From Treponema medium (lineage in GTDB: Bacteria; Spirochaetota; Spirochaetia; Treponematales; Treponemataceae), in assembly GCF_017161265.1 (NCBI RefSeq), contig NZ_CP031393.1:248001-312000 (forward strand): DNA of 64,000 nucleotides, in the 5' to 3' direction. The translations under genes were made by a program, and so were the position numbers. Below the pieces are notes generated by a model. That model was not told where the DNA came from. It saw only the letters and a list, made by a program, of their open reading frames with translations, and ran no database searches. Below, piece by piece: positions 27,994-37,186 of the stretch (positions are counted from its first letter, which is position 1; the number at the start of each line of letters is the position of its first letter).

Positions 27994-28848
27994 TTAGTCG
28001 CGCAGCCATTCTACCGTTGCGGTATCGTATTTAACGCTGATAATGGCCGTTTCATTGTATTGAATCTGCGCATCGACCTTTGTACCTGAAAGAATTTTTT
28101 TATCGGGGGATACCAAAAAGCGCCACTGCGGAGGATTGGTTTTTTGCACTGCCTGACGGGCAATCTCATCGGGTAAATTGAGGAATTGGCGGGGCTGCAA
28201 ACTGCCTTTTTGCGTTACCAGCAAGTATCCGTTATCTATTTTTAAATCGAGCGAGACGGACACGCCGCTTGAAAATACCGCCATTCCGCGGCCGCCGCGC
28301 AAGATCATCACGCGGTCAAGCCCCGGTTCCCCTTTCCATGAACCGGCGAGCGAATCAACGGTTTCGATGTATCCGAACTCCGTATTCTGCGCAGTTTGCG
28401 GCAGGGAACGTGCAAGCTGTTCCAGCGGAACCGAAAAGTCAAAGAGATTGAACACTAACAGCCGGGAATCAAGGAGGATTTTGCTAATATTATCGTATAC
28501 TTTTGAGATAATACGGGTAAACTGATCTTTTCGCCCCTTTAAAATAAGCTCAAGTTTGATTCCCTCCGGAACCTCTTCCAAGGCGCCGAAAAAAATATAA
28601 TCAATAGCCGGATCATTCGGGAAATCAGCCGGTACGGACTGGTTCCGCAAATCAAAGATAGTATATGCTTTAAGTTCTTTAATAAAAGAAAAGACAAGAT
28701 TATCGACCGTTTGAGCAGTTTGTTCAGATATTGCAGGAGCTTGTAATTGGTAGACGGCAACGCCCGGCAACGCTGAAAGCGCCGGCGGCAGGCTGATAAG
28801 CAGAAAGAGAAGCGTTATATATACTTTCTTTGTTCCTCTGTATTTCAT
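27994..28848 (-). CDS. Exported protein of unknown function
   Basis: 284 residues with an N-terminal signal peptide (KKVYITLLFLLISLPPALSA, cleavage before LPGV). No known domain recognised. The sequence LVFSFIKELKAYTIFDLR..IDYIFFGALEEVPEGIKLELILKGRK recalls periplasmic proteins that open with an alpha/beta module like those of FlgT- or TolB-N-type proteins, but this is weak. AGGTGA is 8 nt before the ATG. It lies between smpB and the helicase gene with short gaps, so it is probably cotranscribed. Confidence 0.55.
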   Translation of the reverse strand: MKYRGTKKVYITLLFLLISLPPALSALPGVAVYQLQAPAISEQTAQTVDNLVFSFIKELKAYTIFDLRNQSVPADFPNDPAIDYIFFGALEEVPEGIKLELILKGRKDQFTRIISKVYDNISKILLDSRLLVFNLFDFSVPLEQLARSLPQTAQNTEFGYIETVDSLAGSWKGEPGLDRVMILRGGRGMAVFSSGVSVSLDLKIDNGYLLVTQKGSLQPRQFLNLPDEIARQAVQKTNPPQWRFLVSPDKKILSGTKVDAQIQYNETAIISVKYDTATVEWLRD

Positions 28849-28857
28849 TGCTCGTTA

Positions 28858-29322
28858 TCACCTGTTTTTTAGCTGCAATTCTCGTTGCATATCCCGTTTA
28901 ATATCCCGCTCTTTTATGTCAGCCCGTTTATCAAACTGCTTTTTTCCTTTACAGATGCCGAGCATAACCTTAATCCGTCCCCGTTTTAAGTAAAATTCCA
29001 GCGGAATAAGCGTATAGCCTTTTTCTTCCGTTTTTCGGGTCAATCGTTTAATTTCATCTCTATGCAACAGCAGTTTCTTAGGACGGTCGGGATCATGGTT
29101 AAATATTGAAGAATAAACGTATTCCGAAATATGAAAATTCTTCAGCCATACCTCATTCCGTATAATTTCGGCAAACGAGTCGGGGAACGAAATGCGCCCG
29201 TCCCGCACCGATTTTATTTCGGTACCTTGCAGCGCAATCCCACATTCTATTGTTTCTTCGATAGAATAGTCAAAATGCGCTTTTTTATTTTTTGCGATAA
29301 TTTTTATCGGCTCTCCGTCCAT
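28858..29322 (-). CDS. smpB: SsrA-binding protein SmpB
   Basis: Binds tmRNA and delivers it to stalled ribosomes for trans-translation. I take the start at ATG 29322 (154 residues, MDGEPIKIIAKNKKAHFDYSI), which matches the usual SmpB N-terminus; in-frame upstream ATGs lie inside the promoter. The central oligonucleotide-binding fold includes GIALQGTEIKSVRDGRISF and the C-terminal basic tail is present (KKQFDKRADIKERDIKRDMQREL). No ribosome binding site precedes this ATG and the predicted transcript starts one base before it, so the mRNA is probably leaderless. It heads the smpB-unknown-dinG-plsC series. Confidence 0.93.
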   Translation of the reverse strand: MDGEPIKIIAKNKKAHFDYSIEETIECGIALQGTEIKSVRDGRISFPDSFAEIIRNEVWLKNFHISEYVYSSIFNHDPDRPKKLLLHRDEIKRLTRKTEEKGYTLIPLEFYLKRGRIKVMLGICKGKKQFDKRADIKERDIKRDMQRELQLKNR

Positions 29323-29329
29323 TAAACTC

Positions 29330-29357
29330 ATTATATTCATCTGAAAATACTTGTCAA
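29330..29357 (-). promoter_or_regulatory. Consensus promoter of smpB giving a leaderless mRNA
   Basis: On the minus strand a perfect TTGACA (29352-29357), a 16-nt spacer and a perfect TATAAT (29330-29335). Seven bases separate the hexamer from ATG 29322, so transcription should begin at about the base before A of the start codon. Confidence 0.8.
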
Positions 29358-29444
29358 CGTAGAAACAAAATGGTACTGTATTTACAAAAGGTATTCCGAT
29401 ATCATTATTCAAATATGCGGCATCACCGGTAAAATAGGTTTTTT

Positions 29445-30158
29445 ATGTTTTTTCAACGGTACAAATTTACTTCATATACTGAACGGCGGGAAAAGCGGTT
29501 TAAAATTATCCGTATCGCTTTTATTGTTTTCTTACTTTTTATACTGTATCAGCTTATCAGCTCGTATATTATCGCCGCGTATCGAATTCAAGCGGATACG
29601 ATGCAGCCGACTTTTTCTTCCGGTGATATGATTATCACTACCCCTTTTTATTCCACTCAAAAAGATATTGAACGGGGTACGCTCGTAATGGTCGAACCGA
29701 TTGCAAGGCCGCATCAAAATTTCTTTGAAAAAACGGTGCAAAAAATCGTTGCTTTTTTTACCTTCCAGCTGGTCAATCCCTTTGCAGCTAATCAGCCGTC
29801 GCAAGCAAAGCCTTTTGTCCGACGTGTTGTCGGCATCCCCGGCGATACAATATATATGGAAGGTTTTGTGCTGCATATTAAAACAAAGGACGGCGGACAT
29901 TTCTTAACCGAGTTTGAAGTAACGGAAAACGACTATAATGTCAAAACTGAAAACCTGCCGGAAAACTGGGATACCACACTGCCGTTCTCAGGCGCTTATC
30001 CCGAAATTACGCTCAAGGAGGGGGAATACTTTGTGCTGTGCGACAACCGGATTGCCTCAAGCGATTCCCGCCTCTGGGGGCCGTTACAGACGGCAACACA
30101 GATTAAAGGACGCATCCTGATGCGGTATTGGCCGTTCTCCCGTATCGCGCTTTTCTAA
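29445..30158 (+). CDS. Signal peptidase I-like protein lacking the Ser-Lys dyad
   Basis: 237 residues of the S26 family: an N-terminal membrane helix (about 21-45), then box B as RIQADTMQPTF, box D as FVRRVVGIPGD and box E as LCDNRIASSDSRLWGP. In LepB proteins box B has the nucleophile Ser before Met and box D the general base Lys; here these are Thr52 and Arg126. Both DNA codons (ACG, CGA) read cleanly and the rest of the fold is intact, so this is not a decayed gene. It is likely a non-canonical or inactive signal-peptidase paralogue, with true LepB elsewhere. It heads a plus-strand series with hemW. Confidence 0.85.
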   Translation: MFFQRYKFTSYTERREKRFKIIRIAFIVFLLFILYQLISSYIIAAYRIQADTMQPTFSSGDMIITTPFYSTQKDIERGTLVMVEPIARPHQNFFEKTVQKIVAFFTFQLVNPFAANQPSQAKPFVRRVVGIPGDTIYMEGFVLHIKTKDGGHFLTEFEVTENDYNVKTENLPENWDTTLPFSGAYPEITLKEGEYFVLCDNRIASSDSRLWGPLQTATQIKGRILMRYWPFSRIALF

Positions 30159-30167
30159 GCTGAAACC

Positions 30168-31457
30168 GTGAAACCGTCCGGTCTTTACATTCATATTCCT
30201 TTTTGTACACAAAAATGCCGCTATTGCGATTTTTACTCGTGTGTAGGGTTTAATACCTGCCGTTCCTCAGATGCGATCGGCGCTGTAACAAAAACACAAA
30301 AGGCGGAATTCCGGCCATACCATCCTAATCCTCAATTTATCGAACGGATCCTGCAGGATGTCCGTTTTTTTAAAGAGCGCTCTGCTATTGAATCATGGAA
30401 AACCGTCTATATCGGCGGCGGCACGCCTTCGCTGCTGCACCCCGATGATATTCGTACACTTGCTGCAGGAATCTGTGAAAGACAGAAACAACCGGTTCAA
30501 GAATTTACAATAGAAGCAAATCCTGAGGATATTCATCCCGAATGGCTCGCAGCCTGCAGCGAAGGCGGCATCAACCGGCTTTCCATCGGCGTACAGACTT
30601 TTGATAACAACGTACTTGCTGTAAACGGACGTCGCGGTTCAAAAGAAAAAACGATAGCAGCTTTGGAGACGATAAAACGCCGATGGCAGGGTGAACTTTC
30701 CTGTGATTTAATTGCGGGATTAACAGGACAGACCGCGGCAAGCCTTGCCGACGATGTACAGCGACTGATAGACTACCGTATCGAGCACCTCTCCCTCTAC
30801 GGGCTGTGCAGCGAAGAGCCGCTCCCTGATACCCGTGAAGATTTTATTTCCGAGCTTTTACGAGAGAACACCGCTCTTTTAGCCGAAAACGGGTATATCC
30901 GGTATGAGGTGTCGAATTTTTCGTATCAGGATAAGCACCGTTCCCTTCATAACCAAATCTATTGGAATATGGAACCATACACCGGAATCGGCCCTGCTGC
31001 CTGCGGCACTCTGATATATGAAGATAGTGGCGGCAGATTTATCGCAGCGGAGCGTTTTGAAGGGGTCAAAGATATTAACAGATGGATGACCGCAGCCGAC
31101 CGTACTTCGGTATATTCATACGAACATATCGATCGAAATACTTTTTTGGAAGAGGTTCTGCTGATGGGATTCCGGCTTTCGGAAGGGATTAACCGAGAGA
31201 TATTTGCACGGCGATTCGGTGCGGATATTACCGCCTTTATCGGAGAAACCCTCCGCCGCTGGGAAAAACACGGGCAATGCCGCATCGAATCTCATCGCGT
31301 ATATCTTACAGAAGAAGGTATGCTCTTTCTTAACCGCTTTTTAGTCGATGCGCTTTCGGAACTGGATACAAAAGCACAATGCCCTGCCGGAAAGTGGGAT
31401 ACCCTCTCTCTTCTCTGTCCACAACCTGCCGGAAAGCCTCTTGACCTCGACGGTTAA
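30168..31457 (+). CDS. hemW: Radical SAM heme chaperone HemW (coproporphyrinogen oxidase-like)
   Basis: 429 residues starting at GTG 30168. The N-terminus GLYIHIPFCTQKCRYCDFYSC holds the CxxxCxxC cluster plus the extra aromatic/Cys typical of the HemN/HemW family, followed by YIGGGTPSLL and EANPEDIHPEWLAACSEGGINRLSIGVQTF. A C-terminal HemN-type domain starts near residue 345. HemW members lack oxidase activity and deliver heme, but since many treponemes lack heme synthesis the real substrate is open. It is 9 bp after the signal-peptidase-like gene. Confidence 0.88.
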   Translation: MKPSGLYIHIPFCTQKCRYCDFYSCVGFNTCRSSDAIGAVTKTQKAEFRPYHPNPQFIERILQDVRFFKERSAIESWKTVYIGGGTPSLLHPDDIRTLAAGICERQKQPVQEFTIEANPEDIHPEWLAACSEGGINRLSIGVQTFDNNVLAVNGRRGSKEKTIAALETIKRRWQGELSCDLIAGLTGQTAASLADDVQRLIDYRIEHLSLYGLCSEEPLPDTREDFISELLRENTALLAENGYIRYEVSNFSYQDKHRSLHNQIYWNMEPYTGIGPAACGTLIYEDSGGRFIAAERFEGVKDINRWMTAADRTSVYSYEHIDRNTFLEEVLLMGFRLSEGINREIFARRFGADITAFIGETLRRWEKHGQCRIESHRVYLTEEGMLFLNRFLVDALSELDTKAQCPAGKWDTLSLLCPQPAGKPLDLDG

Positions 31458-31477
31458 TCATTGTTATTCTATGTGCT

Positions 31478-31840
31478 ATGACAGAAGCGGATAAAATAGC
31501 GCTGATAGATTTGGATGAAGAAGATTACGATACTGTGTTAGCTTCGGATATTGTCTTTGACGGGATCATTAAGTTTGAGAAGCCCTTTATGATAAAGGGT
31601 ACCGTACAAGGAACCATTCAATCTTCAAGCGATTTAATGATTAGCGAATATGCAAAAGTAAAGGCAAAGATAAACGCAGACCGCGTTATTATTAAAGGCG
31701 AGGTCATCGGTAATGTTACCGCTACAACCTCAGTACATGTATTTGCCTCAGGGAAATTAACCGGTGATGTAACGGCGCCCGAAGTAATACTGGATAGCGG
31801 TTGCTTTTTCAGCGGCATTTGTACGATGAATCGGCACTAG
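31478..31840 (+). CDS. Bactofilin (polymer-forming cytoskeletal protein)
   Basis: A 120-residue protein dominated by a beta-helical bactofilin (DUF583) domain: ASDIVFDGIIKFEKPFMIKGTVQGTIQSSSDLMISEYAKVKAKINADRVIIKGEVIGNVTATTSVHVFASGKLTGDV with the repeated G-x-V/I spacing of that fold. Bactofilins form filaments at the membrane and influence cell shape; in spirochaetes they have been linked to helical morphology. The N-terminal 25 residues are an acidic tail. It lies between hemW and a TPR gene on the same strand. Confidence 0.9.
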   Translation: MTEADKIALIDLDEEDYDTVLASDIVFDGIIKFEKPFMIKGTVQGTIQSSSDLMISEYAKVKAKINADRVIIKGEVIGNVTATTSVHVFASGKLTGDVTAPEVILDSGCFFSGICTMNRH

Positions 31841-31853
31841 AGGTCTTGAGAAC

Positions 31854-32504
31854 GTGGTTGCTTTCCGCAAAAGATTTCCGGCAGGAATCGTATTAAGTTT
31901 TTTAACTATCTTTTTTCCCTATTATATTCATGCACAAATTCATACACAAAAAGATGCTGATGCACTGGTATTATATCGTGAAGGTCGCTATAAAGAATCC
32001 GCATCGGTGTGTTTAAGCGAAATAGAACGGATGCCGCGCAATATTGACAGCTATGTGGTGCTGACATGGGCGCTGCTTGCCGATGAACGCTATCAGGAAG
32101 CGGCTGACTGGATCGTCAAGGGACGAGCCGTTTCGCAATATGATCCGCGGCTTATTGAAAGCCATGCACAAGCGCTCTATCACCTTGGAAGAAACGAAGA
32201 GAGCCTGCATCTCTTTGAAGATTATATCGCCTATGCGCCTAACGGTACGAAGGTAAGCGGGGTGTATTATCATATTGGAGAATTGTATTTACGTATGGCA
32301 AAATACCGCCATGCCGATATCGCGTTTTCTACGGCTATCCGGTTGGAACCGCTCAATAGTGTGTGGTGGACAAGGCTTGCCTACTCACGGGAGCAAGCAA
32401 AAGAATACAGGGCGGCACTGGAGGCGTATTCATCAGCCTTGCAGCTGAATAAAAATTCAACCGATGCTCAAAAAGGTTATGAGCGCGTACTGCACCGTTT
32501 TTAA
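31854..32504 (+). CDS. Exported TPR-repeat protein
   Basis: 216 residues starting at GTG 31854. A signal peptide (basic VAFRKRFPAG, hydrophobic IVLSFLTIFFPYYIHAQ) is followed by four to five tetratricopeptide-like helical pairs (for example ALVLYREGRYKESASVCLSEIERMP, IVKGRAVSQYDPRLIESHAQALYHLG and YHIGELYLRMAKYRHADIAFSTAIRLEP). It is likely a periplasmic scaffold; the partner is unknown. It is 13 bp after the bactofilin gene, which suggests a shared role in envelope or shape, though this is inference from adjacency. Confidence 0.8.
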   Translation: MVAFRKRFPAGIVLSFLTIFFPYYIHAQIHTQKDADALVLYREGRYKESASVCLSEIERMPRNIDSYVVLTWALLADERYQEAADWIVKGRAVSQYDPRLIESHAQALYHLGRNEESLHLFEDYIAYAPNGTKVSGVYYHIGELYLRMAKYRHADIAFSTAIRLEPLNSVWWTRLAYSREQAKEYRAALEAYSSALQLNKNSTDAQKGYERVLHRF

Positions 32505-32561
32505 TCCGCTGCAATGTTCTCTCTTTTTCATGCCTCCTGATTGAGGGTTCCCTTCATTACT

Positions 32562-34178
32562 ATGAATGTTCAATTATGTTCAATACGAATTGAAACGCTT
32601 GGGTGCAGGCTTAATCAAACGGAAGCGGAATCCTTTGCTGCGCTGTGTACCGATGCGGGATTTTCAATCTACACCGGTCATACCGATTATGCAGGGTACG
32701 CAAGTTCAGGGCATACCAGTGCAAATGATAAGCCCCTGCACAACAATCCTGAAACACCGAACGGTACTCATACGCTACTCACCGACGTCGCATCGGCTGA
32801 AACAACCAACACTTCAAACGCAGCCGAAGCCGCGGCTCCTATCCGGTTATCTTCCGTGCTGCCGCCCGAACAGACGGTACTCTGCTTTGTGAATACATGC
32901 ACCGTAACCGGCAAAGCGGAACAAAAGGCGCGCCGGCTAATCAGATTACTGGTGAAGACACACCCCCATGCCGTTATTCTGGTAACAGGCTGCTATGCTC
33001 AACTGGAAGCGGCGGAAATAGAAGCGCTGCACCCCCACATACTCGCGTTCCCCGGGCAGCAAAAAGATTTATTAACCGAAATACCGGCATACCTTGCAGA
33101 ACTTGTTCGCGACAGCGCTTATTTTGATACAGCCTTTTTTTTGAGCGCAGTGCGTGCTTATCTTACCGGTTTGAGGGACAAGGTTCCGCAACATACACAG
33201 AACAAACCGATACAAAACTCATCAGTACAAAATATATTCATACACGGCACACAGGAGAACCGGCTATTCGCACTCAGTTCCCCGCATTTTTTATTCCACT
33301 CACGCGCACTGCTGAAAATTCAGGATGGCTGTAATGCTGCCTGCGCTTATTGCAGGATACGGCTTGCGCGGGGTAAATCCGTGTCGCTGCCCGCCGCCGA
33401 AGTCCTCGAACGGCTGCGCTGCATAGAGAAAACCGGTGCTCGTGAAGTAACGCTGACGGGTGTGAACCTGTCGCAGTACCGGAGCGAAGCCGGAGACTTT
33501 GCCGATATGCTCAAACTCATACTGGAAAACACTGCGATGCGTATCCGCATTTCGAGCCTCTATCCCGACAGGATAGATGAGGCGCTTGTTCCGTTGCTGG
33601 CGCATCCGCAGATTTGCCCCCACTTCCACCTTTCCGTACAATCGGGCAGCGATACCATCCTTAAAGCAATGCACCGAGGTTACAGAAAAGCGACCATATA
33701 CCAAGCGGTTTCCGAACTCCGCCGTGTAAAGGACAATCCGTTTATCGGTGCGGATATCATCGCCGGTTTCCCCGGTGAAACGGAAGCTGATTTTGAGGAA
33801 ACCTACCGGATGTGCCGCGAACTTGAGTTCGCAGGAATACATGCGTTTCCCTTTTCCGCCCGCCCGGGAACAGAGGCGTGGAAAATGCAGCCAAAAGTAC
33901 CTGAACGGATTGCAGGTCAACGGGTAAAAAAGCTGAACGAACTGGCGGAAACGCAATCCGCATCATATTTACAGGCATGGGATGGAAAACTGATATGCGG
34001 GGTTGTCGAAGCGCCGCGCAATGGACAGCAAACCGTTATCACGGAAAATTATCTTTCGCTGCCTTTAATACGGGATTCTTTACAGGAGCGTAATTTGCAC
34101 GGCGGCGAATATGTCCATATACGAGTTCAGGGAAAGAATGCGGTATTGACGGAAATTATCTCCGGCTCGCACAGATAA
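32562..34178 (+). CDS. mtaB: tRNA N6-threonylcarbamoyladenosine C2-methylthiotransferase MtaB
   Basis: Radical SAM enzyme that converts t6A37 to ms2t6A37 in tRNAs reading ANN codons. I choose ATG 32562 (538 residues); an in-frame TTG 21 bases upstream is less likely. Visible motifs are IETLGCRLNQTEAESF (first-cluster Cys), VNTCTVTGKAEQKARR, VTGCYAQLEA, the radical SAM CxxxCxxC in IQDGCNAACAYCRIRLARG, and a C-terminal TRAM-like part. The protein is about 100 residues longer than usual because of two hydrophilic inserts, roughly at 37-95 (Thr/Asn/Ala rich) and 190-240. The cluster cysteines are all present. Confidence 0.9.
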   Translation: MNVQLCSIRIETLGCRLNQTEAESFAALCTDAGFSIYTGHTDYAGYASSGHTSANDKPLHNNPETPNGTHTLLTDVASAETTNTSNAAEAAAPIRLSSVLPPEQTVLCFVNTCTVTGKAEQKARRLIRLLVKTHPHAVILVTGCYAQLEAAEIEALHPHILAFPGQQKDLLTEIPAYLAELVRDSAYFDTAFFLSAVRAYLTGLRDKVPQHTQNKPIQNSSVQNIFIHGTQENRLFALSSPHFLFHSRALLKIQDGCNAACAYCRIRLARGKSVSLPAAEVLERLRCIEKTGAREVTLTGVNLSQYRSEAGDFADMLKLILENTAMRIRISSLYPDRIDEALVPLLAHPQICPHFHLSVQSGSDTILKAMHRGYRKATIYQAVSELRRVKDNPFIGADIIAGFPGETEADFEETYRMCRELEFAGIHAFPFSARPGTEAWKMQPKVPERIAGQRVKKLNELAETQSASYLQAWDGKLICGVVEAPRNGQQTVITENYLSLPLIRDSLQERNLHGGEYVHIRVQGKNAVLTEIISGSHR

Positions 34179-34270
34179 AGATGTTGGAATAGATAATAAC
34201 AAAGGAATGTAAGGAAGATAAGTGTTTAACAAGGCAGCATACGCACAGACCGGAGACAAAACTTCGGAGA

Positions 34271-35677
34271 CTACTTCCCCGCACCGAAGGCATATTTGAT
34301 TGTTTCGGCGAGGTTTTCTACGCGGGTAATGCCTTGCATTGCAGGTTCGGGTTCGTCGCCGTCGCCGGCGGCTGCCGGGACATAGAGTTGGGTAAAGCCG
34401 AGGCTCTGCGCGGTTTTAATCAACGGCTTTAAGCGGCGCACCGGTCTGATTTCACCGGCAAGACTGAGTTCTCCGATAAATGCTTCGTTTTTATGCGCAG
34501 GAATATCCGTTCGCGCAGAGTAGAGCGCAAGCGCCAAAGCCAAATCGATAGCCGGTTCCCGCAGCCGGATGCCGCCGGCGACATTGATATAAATATCTTG
34601 ATCGGAGAACCGCAAGCCTATCCGTTTTTCCAGTACGGCGGCGACACGGCTGACCCGTGCGGAATCTATCTTATCGGAGAACACCCGCGTCATAGTGCCC
34701 TTAGCGGGTACCGTAAGCGCTTGAATTTCTACCATAAATACGCGGCTGCCTTCAAACACCGGTACGGTTGCAGACCCGGCAGGCAGCTCGCCTTGCCGCT
34801 GAATGATAAACAGCGCGGCGGGATCCTGTACGGCGGCTAAGCCTTTTTCATCCATCCTGAAAATTCCCAGCTCATCCACCGAACCAAAGCGGTTTTTAAG
34901 GGCGCGGAGGAACCGCACATCATCTTCGTTCCGCTCAAAAGAGATAACGGTATCGACCATGTGCTCCAGAACCTTCGGCCCTGCGATGACGCCTTCCTTT
35001 GTTACATGAGCGGTAAGAAAGAGCGCAGCGTCCCGCTCCTTTACCCACTGCACCAATTCGTTGGCGCAGTATTTGAGTTGATTGATCGTGCCCGGGATGG
35101 TGCCTGCCTGCGGGGAAAAGAGCGTTTGTACCGAATCGATAATGACGATAAGCGGGTTGAGATTATTCAATACTTTTTCGATATTTTCCACCGAATTGGT
35201 ACAGAGCAGTTCGATATTTTTGAGCGGAACACCGAGCCGGTCTGCACGGCCGCGTATCTGACCGGCGGACTCTTCACCGGATACATAGAGCGTCCGCTGC
35301 CCTACGGCTCCGGCTGCTGTGGCAGCTGCCGCTTGTAAGAGCAATGTTGACTTTCCGATACCGGGTTCGCCGCCGATTAATACCGCCGAGCGCTTTACCG
35401 CACCATCGCCGAGCACCCGATCGAATTCCGAAATGCCGGTTGTAATGCGGACGGTATCGTGCACCTCCACCTGTTCAAGCGGGATGGGATGCGCTTCGTC
35501 CGTTTGCCGCACGGCAGCGGCGCTCGAAGCAAAGCCGGGGGTAAAGTCCGCTTCTTGGAATTGCTCCTCAAAGGTATTCCATTCGCCGCAGCCCGGACAG
35601 CGTCCGAGCCATTTCGGCTGACTGTACCCGCATGAGCTGCACCGGAATATCTGCCCGCCGGCCTTCTTTTTTGCCAT
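34271..35677 (-). CDS. radA: DNA repair protein RadA
   Basis: 468 residues. A zinc finger uses Cys13, Cys16, Cys27 and Cys30 (CSSCGYSQPKWLGRCPGC). A RecA-like ATPase follows with Walker A GGEPGIGKSTLLLQAA (about 102-117), and the RadA-specific KNRFGSVDELGIF motif is present. A C-terminal Lon-protease-like domain has IYINVAGGIRLREPAIDLALALALYSA and GELSLAGEIRPV without the catalytic dyad. RadA drives branch migration in recombination. It begins 12 bp after htrA. Confidence 0.96.
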   Translation of the reverse strand: MAKKKAGGQIFRCSSCGYSQPKWLGRCPGCGEWNTFEEQFQEADFTPGFASSAAAVRQTDEAHPIPLEQVEVHDTVRITTGISEFDRVLGDGAVKRSAVLIGGEPGIGKSTLLLQAAAATAAGAVGQRTLYVSGEESAGQIRGRADRLGVPLKNIELLCTNSVENIEKVLNNLNPLIVIIDSVQTLFSPQAGTIPGTINQLKYCANELVQWVKERDAALFLTAHVTKEGVIAGPKVLEHMVDTVISFERNEDDVRFLRALKNRFGSVDELGIFRMDEKGLAAVQDPAALFIIQRQGELPAGSATVPVFEGSRVFMVEIQALTVPAKGTMTRVFSDKIDSARVSRVAAVLEKRIGLRFSDQDIYINVAGGIRLREPAIDLALALALYSARTDIPAHKNEAFIGELSLAGEIRPVRRLKPLIKTAQSLGFTQLYVPAAAGDGDEPEPAMQGITRVENLAETIKYAFGAGK

Positions 35678-35689
35678 CCCCTTCGTTAC

Positions 35690-36994
35690 CTATTCATCGT
35701 TCCGTTCGGAAAGGGTAAGCGTCAGTTTTACGGTCTTATTTCCGCGGAGCACCGTTACGGCGATGCTCTCATTCGGTTTTTTATCTTCCAAAACAGCGTA
35801 GTATTCGCTCAAGTTGCTGACAGCCTGACCGGCAATTTCGGTGATGATGTCGCCGCCGAGATAGATAACCGCAGCGCGCTTCCCGATACCGTAACGGACG
35901 GCATTCGCACCACCGCGAAGCCCCGCCTTTTCGGCATTACTGTTCTTTTTAACGCGGGAAACCAATAGCCCGCGCTGTACCGACAGCCCCGCATAGTTTG
36001 CAATCGAAGCGTTCAGCTGTACCAGCTCCGCATCGATGGACGCACGGCGGACTTTTCCGTACTTGATAATCTCGGATACTACCCGTTTTGCCGTGTTGAT
36101 GGGCACCGCAAAGCCGACGCCTGCGGAACTACCCGACGTAGAATAGATCATCGTATTGATACCGATCATCCTGCCGTCGGAATCGAGGAGCGGTCCGCCC
36201 GAGTTGCCGGGATTGATGGCCGTGTCGGTTTGAATCATATTTTTGATGATAACGTTTTTATCGGTTTGGATCGGGCGGCCGAGGGCGGACACAATACCGA
36301 CCGTCAGCGTTCGTGTTAAGCCGAAGGGGTTCCCGATTGCGAGTACCCGCTGTCCCACCTTGAGTCCATCCGAATCGCCGAATTTTATCGTCGTTAACTG
36401 AGTGTTTGCAGGCGGGTCGAATTTGAGCACCGCAAGATCGTTTTCACGGTCTACCCCGATAATCTTTGCGCTGTATTGGCTGCCGTCCGAGAGAGATACG
36501 AATATCTTTGTCGCGTCCTCGATAACGTGAGTGTTGGTAAGGATGTAGCCGCGGCTATCAATAATCGAACCGGAGCCGGAACCACCTTCCTGCGGAATCG
36601 GTTCAAGGAACCAGTTTACCCCGACCGTTTCCGTGGTGATATTGACAACCGCATCATTGGTATTTTCGTACACCGAAATATTTTGCTTTTCTTCTGCGGT
36701 GTAACGGCTCGCCGGTTCCGCGGCAGCGGTCAGATACGGACTTGCCTGTTCCATCGATTCGGAAACAGACACACTTCCGCTGCCGGTATTCTCGGCGACA
36801 CTGCTCTGTACGCCACTCTGTTCTGCTTGCTCAGTATTACTTCCTATCAAGGCTTCAAGCTCAGTTGCGGCATCCCTATGCGATGTTTTCGTTCCGCGTC
36901 CTAAATAAACGCCAGCCCCATAAGCGGCAAGTGCAATAAAACAGCCGACAACGGCTGCGGAAAGAATAAGCTGTCTTCTAGTATAAAGCTTCAT
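35690..36994 (-). CDS. htrA: HtrA/Deg-family serine protease
   Basis: Periplasmic or membrane-anchored protease and chaperone for misfolded envelope proteins. 434 residues: an N-terminal membrane anchor (about 9-30), a Ser-rich linker, then a trypsin-like domain with His in TNTHVIEDA, Asp in RENDLAVLKF and Ser in NPGNSGGPLLDSDG. One PDZ domain sits at about 330-425 (GLLVSRVKKNSNAEKAGLRGG). The single PDZ makes it DegS/HtrA-like rather than DegP-like. It is transcribed ahead of radA, divergent from the Fur-family gene. Confidence 0.95.
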   Translation of the reverse strand: MKLYTRRQLILSAAVVGCFIALAAYGAGVYLGRGTKTSHRDAATELEALIGSNTEQAEQSGVQSSVAENTGSGSVSVSESMEQASPYLTAAAEPASRYTAEEKQNISVYENTNDAVVNITTETVGVNWFLEPIPQEGGSGSGSIIDSRGYILTNTHVIEDATKIFVSLSDGSQYSAKIIGVDRENDLAVLKFDPPANTQLTTIKFGDSDGLKVGQRVLAIGNPFGLTRTLTVGIVSALGRPIQTDKNVIIKNMIQTDTAINPGNSGGPLLDSDGRMIGINTMIYSTSGSSAGVGFAVPINTAKRVVSEIIKYGKVRRASIDAELVQLNASIANYAGLSVQRGLLVSRVKKNSNAEKAGLRGGANAVRYGIGKRAAVIYLGGDIITEIAGQAVSNLSEYYAVLEDKKPNESIAVTVLRGNKTVKLTLTLSERNDE

Positions 36995-37186
36995 ACGCGC
37001 CTCTCTTAAAAATTATGCCAGTATATTCCTATATATCTTATTAGTATAAATATACAAAAAAAAAGTCTCCCCGCCAATAGAAAAACATCGAGATAAACGC
37101 ATCGGATTTCTTTTCAACAGCCTCTTTATTCTGAGATATTTATTCATCTATATTATGAAGCATCCATAAAACACTGTGTTTTGCCC
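36995..37186. other. Intergenic region between htrA and the Fur-family gene
   Basis: AT-rich divergent promoter region. Positions 37094-37124 hold another copy of the dispersed AAACGCATC(A/G)G, CTTTTNAACAGCC motif. No clear htrA promoter could be fixed; several TATA-like hexamers (37010-37050) are possible. Confidence 0.4.
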
